Positions 33,510 to 44,021 of a DNA stretch of 64,000 bases are shown here, in pieces. Each line of letters starts with the position of its first letter. The first letter of the stretch is position 1. A model generated the notes under the pieces. It saw only the letters and a list, made by a program, of their open reading frames with translations, did no database searches and was not told the origin of the DNA. The stretch lies in contig OX336343.1 of NCBI GenBank assembly GCA_946902875.1, positions 20,631,596-20,695,595 of the forward strand, read 5' to 3'. The position numbers were made by a program, and so were the translations under genes. The stretch is from Nematopogon swammerdamellus (lineage: Eukaryota > Arthropoda > Insecta > Lepidoptera > Adelidae).

Positions 33510-33620
33510 ACTTTGTTAAACGTGGTGGTCGGCGTTGTTCTGTAATTTACCAGAATCCTTGCAGCACAACACTGATTACTCTGCTTATCCCGATTGTCGG
33601 ATTAAAGTGTGAAGTATGTA
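33510..33620 (+). mobile_element. Partial copy of the 19770-20130 repeat
   Basis: GTGGTGGTCGGCGTTGTTCT, AGCACAACACTGATTACTCT and TTATCCCGATTGTCGG match the 19.8-kb copy. Confidence 0.6.
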
Positions 33621-34175
33621 CAAAGGAGAAGTGATCGAACAGGTTGAAGAGTACGTATATCTCGGTCAAATTCTGTAGCTTCTGCCGAATTCAACTGGGT
33701 TGGGCTGCCTTCAGAAAGCTAAAATTCACCTGAGTGTGTCCTCCCGGTTATGACGTACGGGTGTGAAACGTGGACTCTGACGGTCGCTGTTGTCCAAAGG
33801 TTGAAAGTTGTCCAGCGAGCAATGGAGCGAGCCATTCTGGGGATATCGCTACGTGATATGGTGCGTAACGAGGCAATCCGCCGACGCACCAAAGTAGTCG
33901 ATATTGGACACCGGGTGGCTAAGCTCAAGTGCAGGGGCAGTGGGCTGGGCACGTTAGCCGAAGAGACGATGACCGCTGGAGTAACCGTGTCCTACCCTGG
34001 CGGCCGTGGACAGGAAAACGGAGTGTGGGAAGACCACCCGCCAGGTGGGACGACGACATCAAGTATGTCGGCGGAAATCAGTTGTTTCGTATCGCTGAAG
34101 GCCGGGAGGAAAATTGGAGAGGCTTATGTCCAGCAGTGGACGCTTACACGCTAACTGACTGACTGACTATGTACA
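33620..34175 (+). pseudogene. RTE-clade LINE 3' fragment
   Basis: Frame pieces read EEYVYLGQIL, MTYGCETWTLT, LKVVQRAMERAILGISLRDM, RNEAIRRRTKVVDIG, AGHVSRRDDDRWSNRV and RPPARWDDDIKYVGG, the C-terminal region of RTE-type endonuclease-reverse transcriptases. Stops and frameshifts break it. It ends with GCTAACTGACTGACTGACTA. Confidence 0.85.
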
Positions 34176-34304
34176 ATGTAACGTGACGTGAGAGTGACAA
34201 CCCCAAAAAAACCAAGGGTCTGTATATCTCTTGCCACACTTATTGTGGATATACCATGCTTCTTGGGATATACCCAACAGCCCCACCACAGATAAAGTTA
34301 ATAC

Positions 34305-34746
34305 TAGTGTTGTAACGAATGCCTATTTTCCCACATTCGCGAATACGAATGCGAATACGAATATTCCAAAATGATATTCGCGAATACGAATACGAATATT
34401 GAAAAAAATTATATGAAATTTTATATCCAAATGAAAAAACACCTAAATTTTCTATTTTAAATGTAGATCTAACTACATTCAGTCCTAAAATTATATGAAC
34501 ATGGACTTGTTTTAATGTTTTTCTCTGTTTTTGATTCCTTGACTCTGCATTTTGAAAAACAAAATTAAACGAAATTAGTGCGTTACAAAAGATTTTAGAA
34601 GTGGCAAATTATACTTAAGGAATAACAGCTAACAGCAGTAAAATATTCGGTATCTTACAACCAAATACGAATACGGATACGAATATTAAAAATGAACTGA
34701 ATATTCGGAATTTCGAATGCGAATACGGATATTCGTTACAACCCTA
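34305..34746. mobile_element. hAT-type element with perfect 8-bp TSD, CGAATA-rich
   Basis: The ends are TAGTGTTGTAACGAATG and CGTTACAACCCTA. The 8-bp duplication GTTAATAC is exact at 34297-34304 and 34747-34754. Subterminal DNA consists of repeated CGAATACGAATA-type units on both sides, likely transposase-binding repeats. 442 bp, no ORF. Confidence 0.93.
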
Positions 34747-34789
34747 GTTAATACCTACGTGACGTATCAATAAGGGTTTCCGAGCAGTG

Positions 34790-34905
34790 TGGTGCCAATT
34801 CGATATTTGTATGAGAAGAGCGGAAGACCGCGTGTGGTGGCGTGCCTTGGGAGAGGCCTATGTCCAGCAGTGGACCGATACAGGCTGATGATGATGATGA
34901 TAATG
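34790..34905 (+). mobile_element. RTE-type LINE tail, second subtype
   Basis: GAGAAGAGCGGAAGACCGCG, GTGGTGGCGTGCCTTGGGAG and GGCCTATGTCCAGCAGTGG end in a (GAT)n tail (34886-34902). A longer relative is at 62455-62640. Confidence 0.7.
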
Positions 34906-35329
34906 ACCATAGAAATAATAAAATAGACTGAGTAGTGATTCTGAACAAACTGCTTGCTATGCTTTTTGTTCTGAGAAAAAAAAAAACAAAGAAACAAGTT
35001 TTTAAAGTAAAGCATAAGTTTTTTCGATCGAACTGGTTTTCTATTCAATGGAAATTTTTCTCGCCTCATCGAGTACCCGGGCCTTTGAAACTTTTTAACT
35101 TTGAAACTTACCACCATCTACATTCAGCTCTAAAGTACACAGATTAATGTGAAGAAAGTAATTGAATGTTTCCAAGTAATTTGGAGAATTTAGTGAGTTA
35201 TTAAATTCTCTTTAAATTTTCGTATGACTTTGAAAATTTCAATATGGCAAGATATCGAACTCGAGACCAAAGTCGCAAGACATTTATGTAAGTAAATACA
35301 TCCCACTCCTCTAGCCGAATAGGCGATTA

Positions 35330-35525
35330 TCGCTTAGGGCGTCTCTAGTAGGGGGCGCGCGCGGTAGGTATTTGATGCTCTGTGAGTGGTACCAACCCGG
35401 GCGGGTTAAACCCTACCACCTAGTAATATAAGAAGGGAGTCATATCGCCTTTTACGACATGCACGGGGAGAGATGCAGTGGACCTATCCTTTTAAAGTAC
35501 CGGCCCCACACGGTAAATACCGGCC
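35330..35525. repeat. Solo end of family D plus antisense SINE/LINE tail
   Basis: GCGTCTCTAGTAGGGGGCGC ... GATGCTCTGTGAG (35338-35383) matches one end of family D. It is followed by GGTACCAACCCGGGCGGGTT and CATGCACGGGGAGAGATGCA (minus-strand repeat). Confidence 0.6.
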
Positions 35526-35624
35526 CCACACATCACTTATAGATGAATTTCGAATCTACAACTCTGAGATCAAGAGTCCAAGCCACCGTGCCGAGCTACT
35601 CGCGCTATCAATCATCAATCAATC

Positions 35625-36024
35625 AATATCAATACTAATAATAAATCTGTAAGGGATGGTCATGGAGTAAGTTACTTTGTTTTATATGAGAATACTGCTT
35701 TTGTAGACTCTATGTATGGTAGTAAAACTAAATTGACGATTTTTAGAAATATTTTCTGTATGTATGTATGTATGTTCCTCCATAACTCTTAAACCGATCA
35801 TCCGAATTCTATGAAACTTAGTACATGCAAATTTAACTATACGGGATACAGGATAGGCTAAATAAAATTCAGTTCCAGTTACGCTTAGATGTGGCTCTCA
35901 TACAAACCGAATTGTTCCGCGCGCCGAAATAAAGGTACTATGGTTCGGTAGCGGGCTTACTTGCTTTCCTTCTTTTTAAATGCGAATTTCAAGCGAGCGA
36001 AGCCGCGGGCAAAAGCTAGTAATA
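35625..36024 (+). mobile_element. Helitron-like non-autonomous element
   Basis: It includes AAGGGATGGTCATGGAGTAA, a TATG microsatellite and ACTCTTAAACCGATCATCCG, and ends GCGAGCGAAGCCGCGGGCAA then AAGCTAGT: a hairpin followed by CTAGT, as in Helitrons. A copy lacking the 3' end is at 53785-54120. Confidence 0.75.
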
Positions 36025-36169
36025 CTTAAATAATATAAAAGCTTAAAATCCATTTTCATAAGTATTCTGAAATTCTAAACAAATACGACGTATGTATGTA
36101 TGATTCAATCTTATCTACGTTCTTCCTTCCTTATCCTTATCCTTCCTTATCCTTTCTTCCTTCCTTCCT

Positions 36170-36397
36170 TACCTTTAATAAAATCCAACGTCTGCTTTCT
36201 GTCTGTATGTATGTATGTATGTCTGTCTGTCCGCTTATAACTCGAGAACCACAGAATCGATTTTAATACAGTTTGCTTCTAGGGATAGCTTGGTTCTTTC
36301 CATCAATCATAGGCTACATTTCATCACGTTAAATGGCTTATGAGGTTAGCAGAGAAGTCAAATATGAGAGCGGGCGCAGCCGCGGGCACAGTTAGTC
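36170..36397 (+). mobile_element. Helitron-like 3' end fragment
   Basis: It contains a (TATG)n run, CTTATAACTCGAGAACCACA and a terminal AGCCGCGGGCACAGTTAGT, a CTAGT-like end with one change. Confidence 0.6.
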
Positions 36398-36437
36398 GAT
36401 AATAAAAAATAGCACTGTTTTTTTCGTCTACGTCTAC

Positions 36438-36727
36438 CACAGAGCATCGAATACCGCGCGCGCCTCCTAGAGGCGAAAGTAATAATAATATTTGAAAACC
36501 AATAACCGAACGCAGAACTGCTAGCGCTTCGTATGTGTGTGTGTGTGTGTTAGTATCGACACTAAACACAAAGAGGAGGAAGTAAGGCACACGCACAAAA
36601 CAAATGCACACGCACAACACACATATGTAAGTCATGGCTACGCCCACAGGCTTCAACGGCGTTGTAGGGAAATCGCGCTCAGGGCGTCCCTCTAGGAGGG
36701 GGCGCGCGCGGTATTCGATGCTCTGTG
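36438..36727. mobile_element. Family D TIR element, copy 1 (perfect 8-bp TSD)
   Basis: The ends are CACAGAGCATCGAATACCGC and the complement of GCGGTATTCGATGCTCTGTG. The 8-bp duplication ACGTCTAC is exact at 36430-36437 and 36728-36735. The interior has GTGTGTGTG and ACATATGTAAGTCATGGCTA. 290 bp, no transposase. Confidence 0.95.
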
Positions 36728-36739
36728 ACGTCTACATTC

Positions 36740-37600
36740 TAGATTTTCCATGTTTACTAACAAAACAGCACGAGTTTTCGCAGGGGTAGGTCGCCATGGA
36801 GACGTTATATCAACAAGTTTCCTTCGGCCTGTAGCGGCATCCCGTCTGCCGCCAGGCCCTTTAGCTTTCAGTCAAAGCTTTCAGGCTTTCAGTAGTCGTC
36901 GGAGCGCGGGAGAGAACGCACGTCTAGCCTGTGCTTTCTTAAATCGCTCTTGTTCGTGTGCGAACAGTTAGTAGGAAAGTGTTTGAGGTGATGTCGAAGA
37001 TTGCGCGGGACAATAAAATATGTGTTTTTTTAATGTTTTAATTTATTTTATAAAGAAAGGTTTGCTTGGTTATGTTTAGTTGTTACATGTTTAATTTGGA
37101 TATTAGTTTTTTATTATTTTGATAAATTTTTGAATTAATTAATTTACCATTCTGTTAGATAAATGTACATGTAGTTCTGAAATATGTAAGACTTCAATAA
37201 AATAAAAACGAAATCAACTGCAAAATATTAATTATTTGAAATAGGAATCAATTCATAATATATGTTCATTTATATAAGGTTTATTTAGTTTAATTTAAAT
37301 ATTAAATTTTATTTAATTGATACCTATAAAATTGTATAGATAAATTAAATCATTTTGTAATTTTAGTTTTGTTTTATGCAATACACTTCCATTAAATTGT
37401 TTGGAAACGCATAGTTTAACCTTTAAAGTTGTGATAATTTTTTAGCATAGCTAGCATAAAGTGGCGTTTTATAAAGTTTCACTCAATTTCAGAAATTTAT
37501 TAAAATTTTGTTTTCAGGAGTTTCACATTTTAGTTTTCATTTATACAATTTATACTGTGCAAATTACGTGTAGGTTGGTATGGAAAAATAACTTAGGTAC
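36740..37600. other. No gene; GC-moderate then AT-rich DNA
   Basis: A 73-codon open frame (36750-36971, +) has no recognisable similarity. 37020-37500 is AT-rich and featureless. Confidence 0.45.
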
Positions 37601-37614
37601 CTCTCTAACAATAC

Positions 37615-37790
37615 AATACTTTTTGAGAACCGTAATAGCTAGCCGTTTTTATGGCGGATATAATAATAATGAAAAAAAAAATAGAAAAAGTAAAAAAATT
37701 AAGGGTACAAGAAACGTCTTTTTCAAGGTTTTTTTTGTGGTGCGAATACCTCGGTGCGCGTTTCCGATACGCACTTGGCCGGTTTTTTTA
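37615..37790 (+). mobile_element. Diverged copy of the palindromic-module element
   Basis: GAGAACCGTAATAGCTAGCC and AATACCTCGGTGCGCG...CGCACTTGGCCGGTTTTTTT match the 3' part of the element at 5030-5420. Confidence 0.65.
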
Positions 37791-38133
37791 CTTACTTTGT
37801 CATGCAAAGCAGATCTAATACAGCGCGAGACTGGGAATAATTTATTCCATAAAAAGCAAAACACAAAAGAATATTTACAAACGAAAAAGTAACAGAAATA
37901 AATTAAATAGTGAAATTCCTCAAGCACACATACATTTGGTAGTCGTCCCCAAAACCGAGGCAGCATTCCCCCGATGATAGGCTATTGGCACGGCACGTGT
38001 TCAATCTTCGTCAACAGTTTCCCTAAGGGTTTTGCAAAGATCTTCGCATCTGGGCTCCAAACCCCCAAAAGGCAACAAATTCAAAATATTTCAAAATATT
38101 TTTATATTTCGACGTAGGCCCTACTAAGTTTTG

Positions 38134-38345
38134 TCAGCCTCGGTAGCTCAGTGGTGCGGTCGGTACTTGGTTGGGTGACCGCTCGACCGTTGGAGGCTGA
38201 CCGTGGTTTGGATTCCACGTTAAACTGTAGGTCCCTTCCCTTCTAACCTTACTAGGTGGTAGGGTTTATCCCGGCCGGGTTGGTACCACCGCACCAGCGG
38301 CGACTCCTGGTCCTGAATATTGGGTTGGCTCTGGCTAAGGATTTT
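38134..38345 (+). mobile_element. SINE family 1, 5' tRNA-like head and central body
   Basis: This copy keeps the tRNA-derived head: an A box (TAGCTCAGTGG, 38144-38154) and a B-box-like GGTTTGGATTCC (38205-38216), then GGTCCCTTCCCTTCTAACCT and GGTTGGTACCACCGCACCAG. The 3' body seen in other copies is absent. It identifies the family as RNA polymerase III-transcribed, tRNA-derived. Confidence 0.85.
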
Positions 38346-38604
38346 TTTTTCATAATTTCATAACTTAGGTACCTACGCGTTAATTTATTTCTACCACAAT
38401 GAGTTCAAAAACTGAAAGACGATTACGATATAGATAGTTTATAATATTTAGTTTAAATGATTTATTTTGTTCACTTACGATTTATTTGTCTGTAGATAGG
38501 TACCTACTGGTTATGTCAAAGCTGTCGAGTTGCAGCCGACAACAGCGACGTCTCCTCTGGCACGACGACGACGAGACAGGCATACAAGCTTGAATTGTTA
38601 CATT

Positions 38605-38790
38605 TTATTTGTACATGAAGTGCACTCTTCGTTCCACAGACAAGAAATATTCGATGACTCGATCGTGAAAATCTTCTTTCTTCCTCAATTTTGTTAGCAA
38701 CTCCTTTTCCACAGATATGTAAGAGTGCCAAATTACTGAGTCTCTCTTGTCCTTGAGTGCTCCGTAGATAGCTCGGTAGGAGTTTGCCAT
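38605..38790 (-). CDS. Small ORF of unknown function (61 aa)
   Basis: The ATG at 38790 opens a 61-codon frame rich in charged residues, with MANSYRAIYGALKDKRDSV near the start and YFLSVERRVHFMYK at the end. I recognise no family. The composition is protein-like, and the stop overlaps an AAATAAAA string that could be a poly(A) signal. The upstream DNA (38800-39260) is GC/CpG-rich and promoter-like. It could be the first exon of a longer gene, or chance. No neighbour suggests a role. Confidence 0.3.
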   Translation of the reverse strand: MANSYRAIYGALKDKRDSVIWHSYISVEKELLTKLRKKEDFHDRVIEYFLSVERRVHFMYK

Positions 38791-38799
38791 TATAATTAC

Positions 38800-39260
38800 C
38801 AATAAATCACTTTAAATTTAACAACACTGCACAGGATTCATCCATACAAAGTCCATACCTACATAACGGAATATATGCAGCTATCAACTCGCGAGCCAAT
38901 GCGCACACACACGCGCACACAACACACCTAGCCTAGCTCGCTAGTCGCATCGCATCGCACGTCGCACAGCACAAGAATACTCGTCGTGTGGACGCAGCGC
39001 GCACACACCCACACACGCAACACACACACACACACCTAGCTCGCTCGCTAGCTCGCTCTACTCGCTACCGCGTCATTAAATGCACTCCCCGCTGCGCCAA
39101 CTCGAAAGGCTGATCAGCGGGTCCGCGCGGAACGGGGGGGACATCGGTCGCTTCCGCCTTGTATGGAATACGATGGCGCTTCAAAATGTAGCCAACCGGC
39201 CAATGAATGCCTTGATGTGTCGTCATTCGTCGTCGCCCGCGTTTGACGCGCGCGAAATTT
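38800..39260. promoter_or_regulatory. GC- and CA-rich island, possible promoter
   Basis: The stretch has CACACACGCGCACACAACAC, repeated GCTCGCTAGC-type sequence, CGCATCGCATCGCACG and CpG-rich DNA up to GCGCGCGAAATTTG. It lies 5' of the small minus-strand ORF. It could also be simple-sequence DNA. Confidence 0.35.
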
Positions 39261-39439
39261 GAAATTATGTAACGGGTACGGGATTGACGTTTTATCTTAT
39301 TAATCGTGGATTATATGACATAAATAATATAACTCCGAAATTTTTTCACATTTATTTTAGCCTGATACTTCTGTATTAATGGTGTCATTCATTTTATTCG
39401 GTTTGGCGGCGCCAACCTCGCCAACTGAGAGGAGTCGCC

Positions 39440-39632
39440 GCTGCACCGCACCGAATGAACCGTCGGTCGAAACGGCTATGTAAATAGTTCGTGTTTTCCG
39501 TCCAGTTCGGTGTAGCCGACATGAAATGAAGGGAAGCACTGACATGGCACCTAGTTCACCCGGTGTTATGGGCTGACATCACGGATGTTGTAGGTGATGT
39601 GGCCAACCATGTCAGTTTCAATAAAAAATAAA
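39440..39632 (+). mobile_element. SINE family 1, 3' half with poly(A)
   Basis: GTCGAAACGGCTATGTAAAT, CGTCCAGTTCGGTGTAGCCG, TGACATCACGGATGTTGTAG and CAATAAAAAATAAAA. Confidence 0.9.
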
Positions 39633-39655
39633 ATGCAAAAAAAACTAAGTAGGTA

Positions 39656-39824
39656 CAGTACCCGGCAGAAAATAATGCGTGTCGAGCTTTAGAAAGAGAA
39701 CATCCGTTTGTAGAGCGTCGTCCCTGTCGCACAGAGACGTGCGAGTTCGTGCGACAGGGACGACGCTCTACAACCGGATTGTCTCTTTCTAAAGCTCGAC
39801 ACACATTATTTTCTGTCGGGACTG
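39656..39824. mobile_element. TA-flanked hairpin MITE with 70-bp arms
   Basis: TA|CAGTACCCGGCAGAAAATAA on the left and TTATTTTCTGTCGGGACTG|TA on the right. The arms continue inward through GTGTCGAGCTTTAGAAAGAG and GAGCGTCGTCCCTGTCGCAC. The loop is about 16 nt. The TA duplication and CAGT ends point to a Tc1/mariner-type MITE. Confidence 0.9.
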
Positions 39825-40109
39825 TACTAAGTACTAAAAGCTAGGTATTTAAATTCCGCTATATTTAATTGACCTAAATTGGAAGGCTATGACCTAAATT
39901 GACTAGTGCACGTACTGAGAGGTCATGCCTGAACGAAATGCAGGCATAATATTATACAAAACTGATGAAAATAGCCCTATTTATTGGATATCTCGACCAT
40001 TCAGTGAGGAGGGTGCGTGGGTTTCGTCCAGCAAAAAATTTTAGCAAGGTTCTTTGTTTCGTAGTATATTGTTTATATATTCGTGTGGTTAGTACCTACA
40101 CGTCAATGG

Positions 40110-40365
40110 AGTTTTTTTTATGGAAACTGACACGGTTGGCTACATCACCTACAACATCCGTGATGTCAGCCCATAACACCGGGTGAATTAGGCGCCGTGT
40201 CAGTGCTTCCCTTCATTTCATGTCGGCTACACTGAACTGGACGGAAAAGCGAACTATTTACATCGCCGTTTCGACCGAGACGTTTCGTTCAGTGCGGTGG
40301 TATCAATCCGGCCGGGATAAACCCTGCCACCTATTAAGGTAAGAAGGGAAGGGACCTACAGAGTG
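40110..40365 (-). mobile_element. SINE family 1 (antisense)
   Basis: TTTTATGGAAACTGACACGG, ATCCGTGATGTCAGCCCATA, GTCGGCTACACTGAACTGGA and GAAGGGAAGGGACCTACAG. Confidence 0.9.
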
Positions 40366-40564
40366 TGTAAATTTGTTTTTTCTTTGGCGTCCAATGCGAT
40401 ATTAGATCCCGAAGAAGAGAAAGGAATTACTTATGCAACATTTCATTACGGTGGTGTACCGTAAATGATATTCATTTTGTTTTTTTTTTCTACGTAAGTA
40501 AATGATAGATCTCCATTCCGTTTAATGAGATGTTTTACCCAATTATACCAAATATGTACCTATT

Positions 40565-40655
40565 ACATGTATAAATTCCTGGATGAAAATTGTAGAGGCG
40601 TATGTCCAGCAGTGGACGCTTACACGCTGCTGACTGACTGACTGACTGACTGACA
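40565..40655 (+). mobile_element. RTE LINE 3' tail
   Basis: GGCGTATGTCCAGCAGTGGA, CGCTTACACGCTGCTGACTG and a (ACTG)n tail of about five units. Confidence 0.75.
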
Positions 40656-40659
40656 TGTA

Positions 40660-41130
40660 TAAATAAAAAAATAAAAAATGCAAACAGCTAAACATTTTAT
40701 TTTTGTTTTTCTCTCTTATAGTTTTTTAAATATTTATTACTTATTAATAATTAATTAATTAATTACTAATGTAATTTTTATTTGTTTATCAAGTTTAATA
40801 ATAAAATGATTATGTGCCAAAGAAATGTGTAACCAACGCAGTGGTTAAATAAAACATTGTGTAAAAACGTGACTTCTCGCATGTGGAACTAATAATTGAC
40901 AAAGTTTGTGTAACCGCCGCCGGGTTTCGCTAACTCAAGTTCTGGAAGGGTTAATTGTGAAAAGTTTCAGCCTGGCAATCTGGAGGCTTTCGGTGAGTTA
41001 TGACTGAATTTCCTTTATTCTCCGAGAAATGCTTCTCCGTTCGCGAGGTAACAGTTACTCTTATCTGCGACGTTTGACTGCCGCCATATGGAAGAAGTTG
41101 GTAACTCGAAATTTGGCGAATAATTACATA
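40660..41130. other. AT-rich DNA then unique sequence, no gene
   Basis: Nothing could be supported. Confidence 0.4.
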
Positions 41131-41136
41131 GATGTA

Positions 41137-41938
41137 AGGTCGGCAAATATGGACCACCATAAGGACTTTTTGAAATAAAACTCAAGGTTATTACACAATA
41201 TCAGTAACATGCATTTTAATCAGCCGAGTACTTATCTAGTTAACATAATTCAGTCATTTACTCAACATTTTTTATCTTTATTTAGGTAAAATTTGGCAAA
41301 TGCCAATACAATCGAAAAAAACAATTCTGTAACATGGTAGGTAAATATGGACCACCCATGGAATATTTTGGAAGCTTTAAGGAAGCCCATTTTCTTGTCG
41401 CTCGCCGCAGAAATAGCTGCCTGCATATCTGCCCCATCCCATCTTTTTCTTGTCCCCGCTTTTGGAGAAGGGCGTGGAGCCATCTTCTGTAACAAAAAAA
41501 ATTTGGGTTTAATATGGACCACTGGGCCATTTCTACGTACCCTATGGTGTGCCATATTAGCCGCACCCAGTATTTTATCAAAATAATATTTTTGATAAAT
41601 AATTCTGACTTTGCCATACTTCTATAAACTATAGTGTTAAATAGGCAAGGAAACATACCAACGCAAGCATGTTGGCCACAAACAATGTAAGCAACAACTT
41701 GATGTATAAAAAATGTACAAACTTACCATAAAATTACATCGATTTGTCACGAAACAGAAAAATCGCTACAGGTGACTCGAAAAAACTCCGAGACTGCCAG
41801 CGGACGACTGGCGGCGCGCCGCCAGTCGTCGCGGCGCAACATCGCTCGACTCGCAACTAACTTTGGGCGTATTCGGTAACTAGGTTCGTGGCGGGGCGGG
41901 TGGTCCATATTAGCCGACTGGGCCATATTTGCCGACCT
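41137..41938 (-). mobile_element. pogo-type DNA transposon remnant with HTH (psq-like) exon
   Basis: TA|AGGTCGGCAAATATGGACCA on the left and CCATATTTGCCGACCT|TA on the right form a TIR with TA duplication (41135-41136 and 41939-41940). Subterminal copies of AATATGGACCACCC (about 41349, and inverted near 41899) look like binding repeats. The minus strand encodes KAGTRKRWDGADMQAAISAA and KKMGFLKASKIF, resembling the N-terminal helix-turn-helix (pipsqueak type) of pogo/jerky-like transposases. The catalytic DDE domain is absent, so the 802-bp copy is non-autonomous. Confidence 0.75.
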
Positions 41939-42394
41939 TACTACGAATTTGACACTATGAATTCTCCTTACTTGGGCTATGAGAATTTCCATGTTGCCAA
42001 ATAAAAACATTCTATAGGTGAACGGGATCCTATAGGCAAACAGTTGAGATCGTCGACCATAGGTTTTGATGTACGAAAATAGACGATTTTTTTAATTTAT
42101 TTTTTGACGTGATAACGTCACGTCTTATAAATTGATGAACACCGGCTGCACGCACGAAAAAGTGTCACGTTTCATCTGAGTCTGAAGCGAGAGCGCGTAA
42201 CAAGCGATAGAGAGGCACAATCGGCCCAAGCCGAAAGCGAACCAAGGGAATCCTTGAAGGACCCGAGACTGTACTTTTTGAAGGCCATCATTTTTTGCTT
42301 GAATTTACGGCTGCGATGACGCTAGAAAATGATGCGATAGAACGAAAGAGATAGAAGTGTTCGATAATTTGATCGTAAGGTCAACATTTGATTT

Positions 42395-42795
42395 TTGAAG
42401 TGAAAACTTCTTTAGCGGCGCTTGGCACTTTTTTAGGTGGGTAAAAAATTTTAGACTCGCGACAGATCTCGAAAAGCGACAGATTTATTTTTATTATTTA
42501 AAATGCAACCTTAAGTCATTGCATTAAGGGTTAAGTTACGATGGCTCGGGATCAATTCTGTTCGTCTCTCAGTGACAGTAACGCCGAAAGCGAATCAAGG
42601 GAATCCGATATTCGTTTGGTCCTTTATGTGATTACTTGGCTCAATGATAAGTGTAGGATTTGTATTTTTTGACCATGGGTTGGAATCCCTCAAAATTTTT
42701 TTTCTTTTGTTTTCTTTTTTAAGCAATGTTACGGTGTTTAAATTTTTTTAGGGTGTTTAGTTTTTTTTATAACCACCTAAGAATTATTCAACAAC
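42395..42795. mobile_element. Element E, second copy (uninterrupted, one end)
   Basis: It starts GAAGTGAAAACTTCTTTAGC and carries CTTAAGTCATTGCATTAAGG (the empty site of the hAT insertion seen in copy 1), the tRNA-like module (about 42620-42695) and CCACCTAAGAATTATT. The far terminal repeat is missing. Confidence 0.75.
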
Positions 42796-43230
42796 AAAAA
42801 ATAATATATAAAGTAAATTAACTATAAATAAAAATATTCATCCATCAATGGGGATCAACGGCATGATCCCCATGCCGGACGCAGTCGCTGCTTGAAGTAC
42901 ATTGTCCCCGGATTCATCATAAGCTGTTTTCCTATTTGCTTAGAAAAACGGTTTTAGCCCTATATCTCTCTTCTGTGGAAAAACTGACGGCATCCGAGCT
43001 CCATGCCCATTTTTTTCTGTGTTTTTAATGTAACAATGTGTTCGATTGTAACAATAATTATTAATGATGTAACAAATTTATAAGCACGACGCGAATGTAC
43101 TATGCATTTCTTGGCTTTATAACGCAGATCAATTTCATAGAAATAATTTAAAATCTGAACAAGGCCAATTTTGCGCTAATTTTTATCGAGCAAAGTTAAT
43201 GCTGTTCTAATAAAAATAATGAATGTGATG
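42796..43230. other. No gene
   Basis: ATCAACGGCATGATCCCCAT and flanking AT-rich DNA; no ORF or repeat end recognised. Confidence 0.4.
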
Positions 43231-43261
43231 CGGATATACCTGAAAGGGGTTAGAATATTTT

Positions 43262-43630
43262 ACTATGGAAGGTGGCTTGGGGCGGGGCGGCGGCCACTTT
43301 GAAAAAAAAAAAATCAAAACATAGGCCAGCGATGAAACCTGGATAAATCGATAGGGGGTACATAGACAAACATAAAATGTTATGTAACATTAGTTCCTAA
43401 AGTGTCACGTTACTGAGATAATTGGAGGTAAAGACCATAAAAAAAAATTACTGGCCATATTGCGATCTTTACCTCCAATTATCTCAGTAACGTGACACTT
43501 TAGGAAGTAATGTTATGTAACATTTTATGTTTGTCTATGTACGCCCTATCGATTTATCCAGGTTTCATCGCTGGCCTTTGTTTTGATTTTTTTTTCAAAA
43601 TAGCGGCCGATGGCCAAGCCACAAACTTTC
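43262..43630. mobile_element. Long inverted-repeat element, arms 140-170 bp
   Basis: The left arm has GGTGGCTTGG, CCAGCGATGAAACCTGGATA, AATGTTATGTAACATTAG and GTGTCACGTTACTGAGATAA; the right arm repeats these inverted (TTATCTCAGTAACGTGACAC ... TATCCAGGTTTCATCGCTGG ... CCAAGCCAC). The spacer is about 40 nt around 43447. No ORF. Confidence 0.85.
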
Positions 43631-43667
43631 GAAGCCCTTTCATATCCGTGAATTGGACCTGCAGGTC

Positions 43668-43800
43668 TATTCTTGTAAATTCTGACAGCGGAATCAGCGC
43701 TGTTGTGGCGCTGAGAGCCACTTACCAAAGCGGCTCTCAGCGCCACATCAGCGCTGATTCCGCTGTCAGAATTTACAAGAATAGACCTGCTGTTCAGGTT
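43668..43800. repeat. Hairpin family F, copy 1 (arms about 58 bp)
   Basis: AGGTCTATTCTTGTAAATTC then TGACAGCGGAATCAGCGCTG and GGCGCTGAGAGCC on the left are mirrored almost perfectly on the right around the spacer ACTTACCAAAGC. A partial copy is at 61150-61248. Confidence 0.9.
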
Positions 43801-43929
43801 AAGACTCTCTGAGAAATTAAACATAACCTCAGCGTCATCTAGAGTCATACCACAGATTACTTATTAGTTACTGTCATATACGCTTTTGAATACAGGACTA
43901 TATGGGCAGATTAATATAAAAAAATACAA

Positions 43930-44000
43930 CCGCATAGTGCCGTTTCATTCAGTGCGGTAGTATCAATCCGAACGGTTAAACCCTACCACGAGATAGTAAA
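43930..44000 (-). mobile_element. SINE family 1 fragment
   Basis: GTGCCGTTTCATTCAGTGCG and GTTAAACCCTACCAC match the central body antisense. Confidence 0.65.
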
Positions 44001-44021
44001 AAAAGCACCTGTTGAGATAAG

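Noticed and set aside
36324..36656. 110-codon minus-strand frame with CVCICFVRVP and its twin at 59935-60186
   Set aside because: Both are the interior of family D elements (CA-repeat DNA), so the resemblance is repeat identity, not a gene family.
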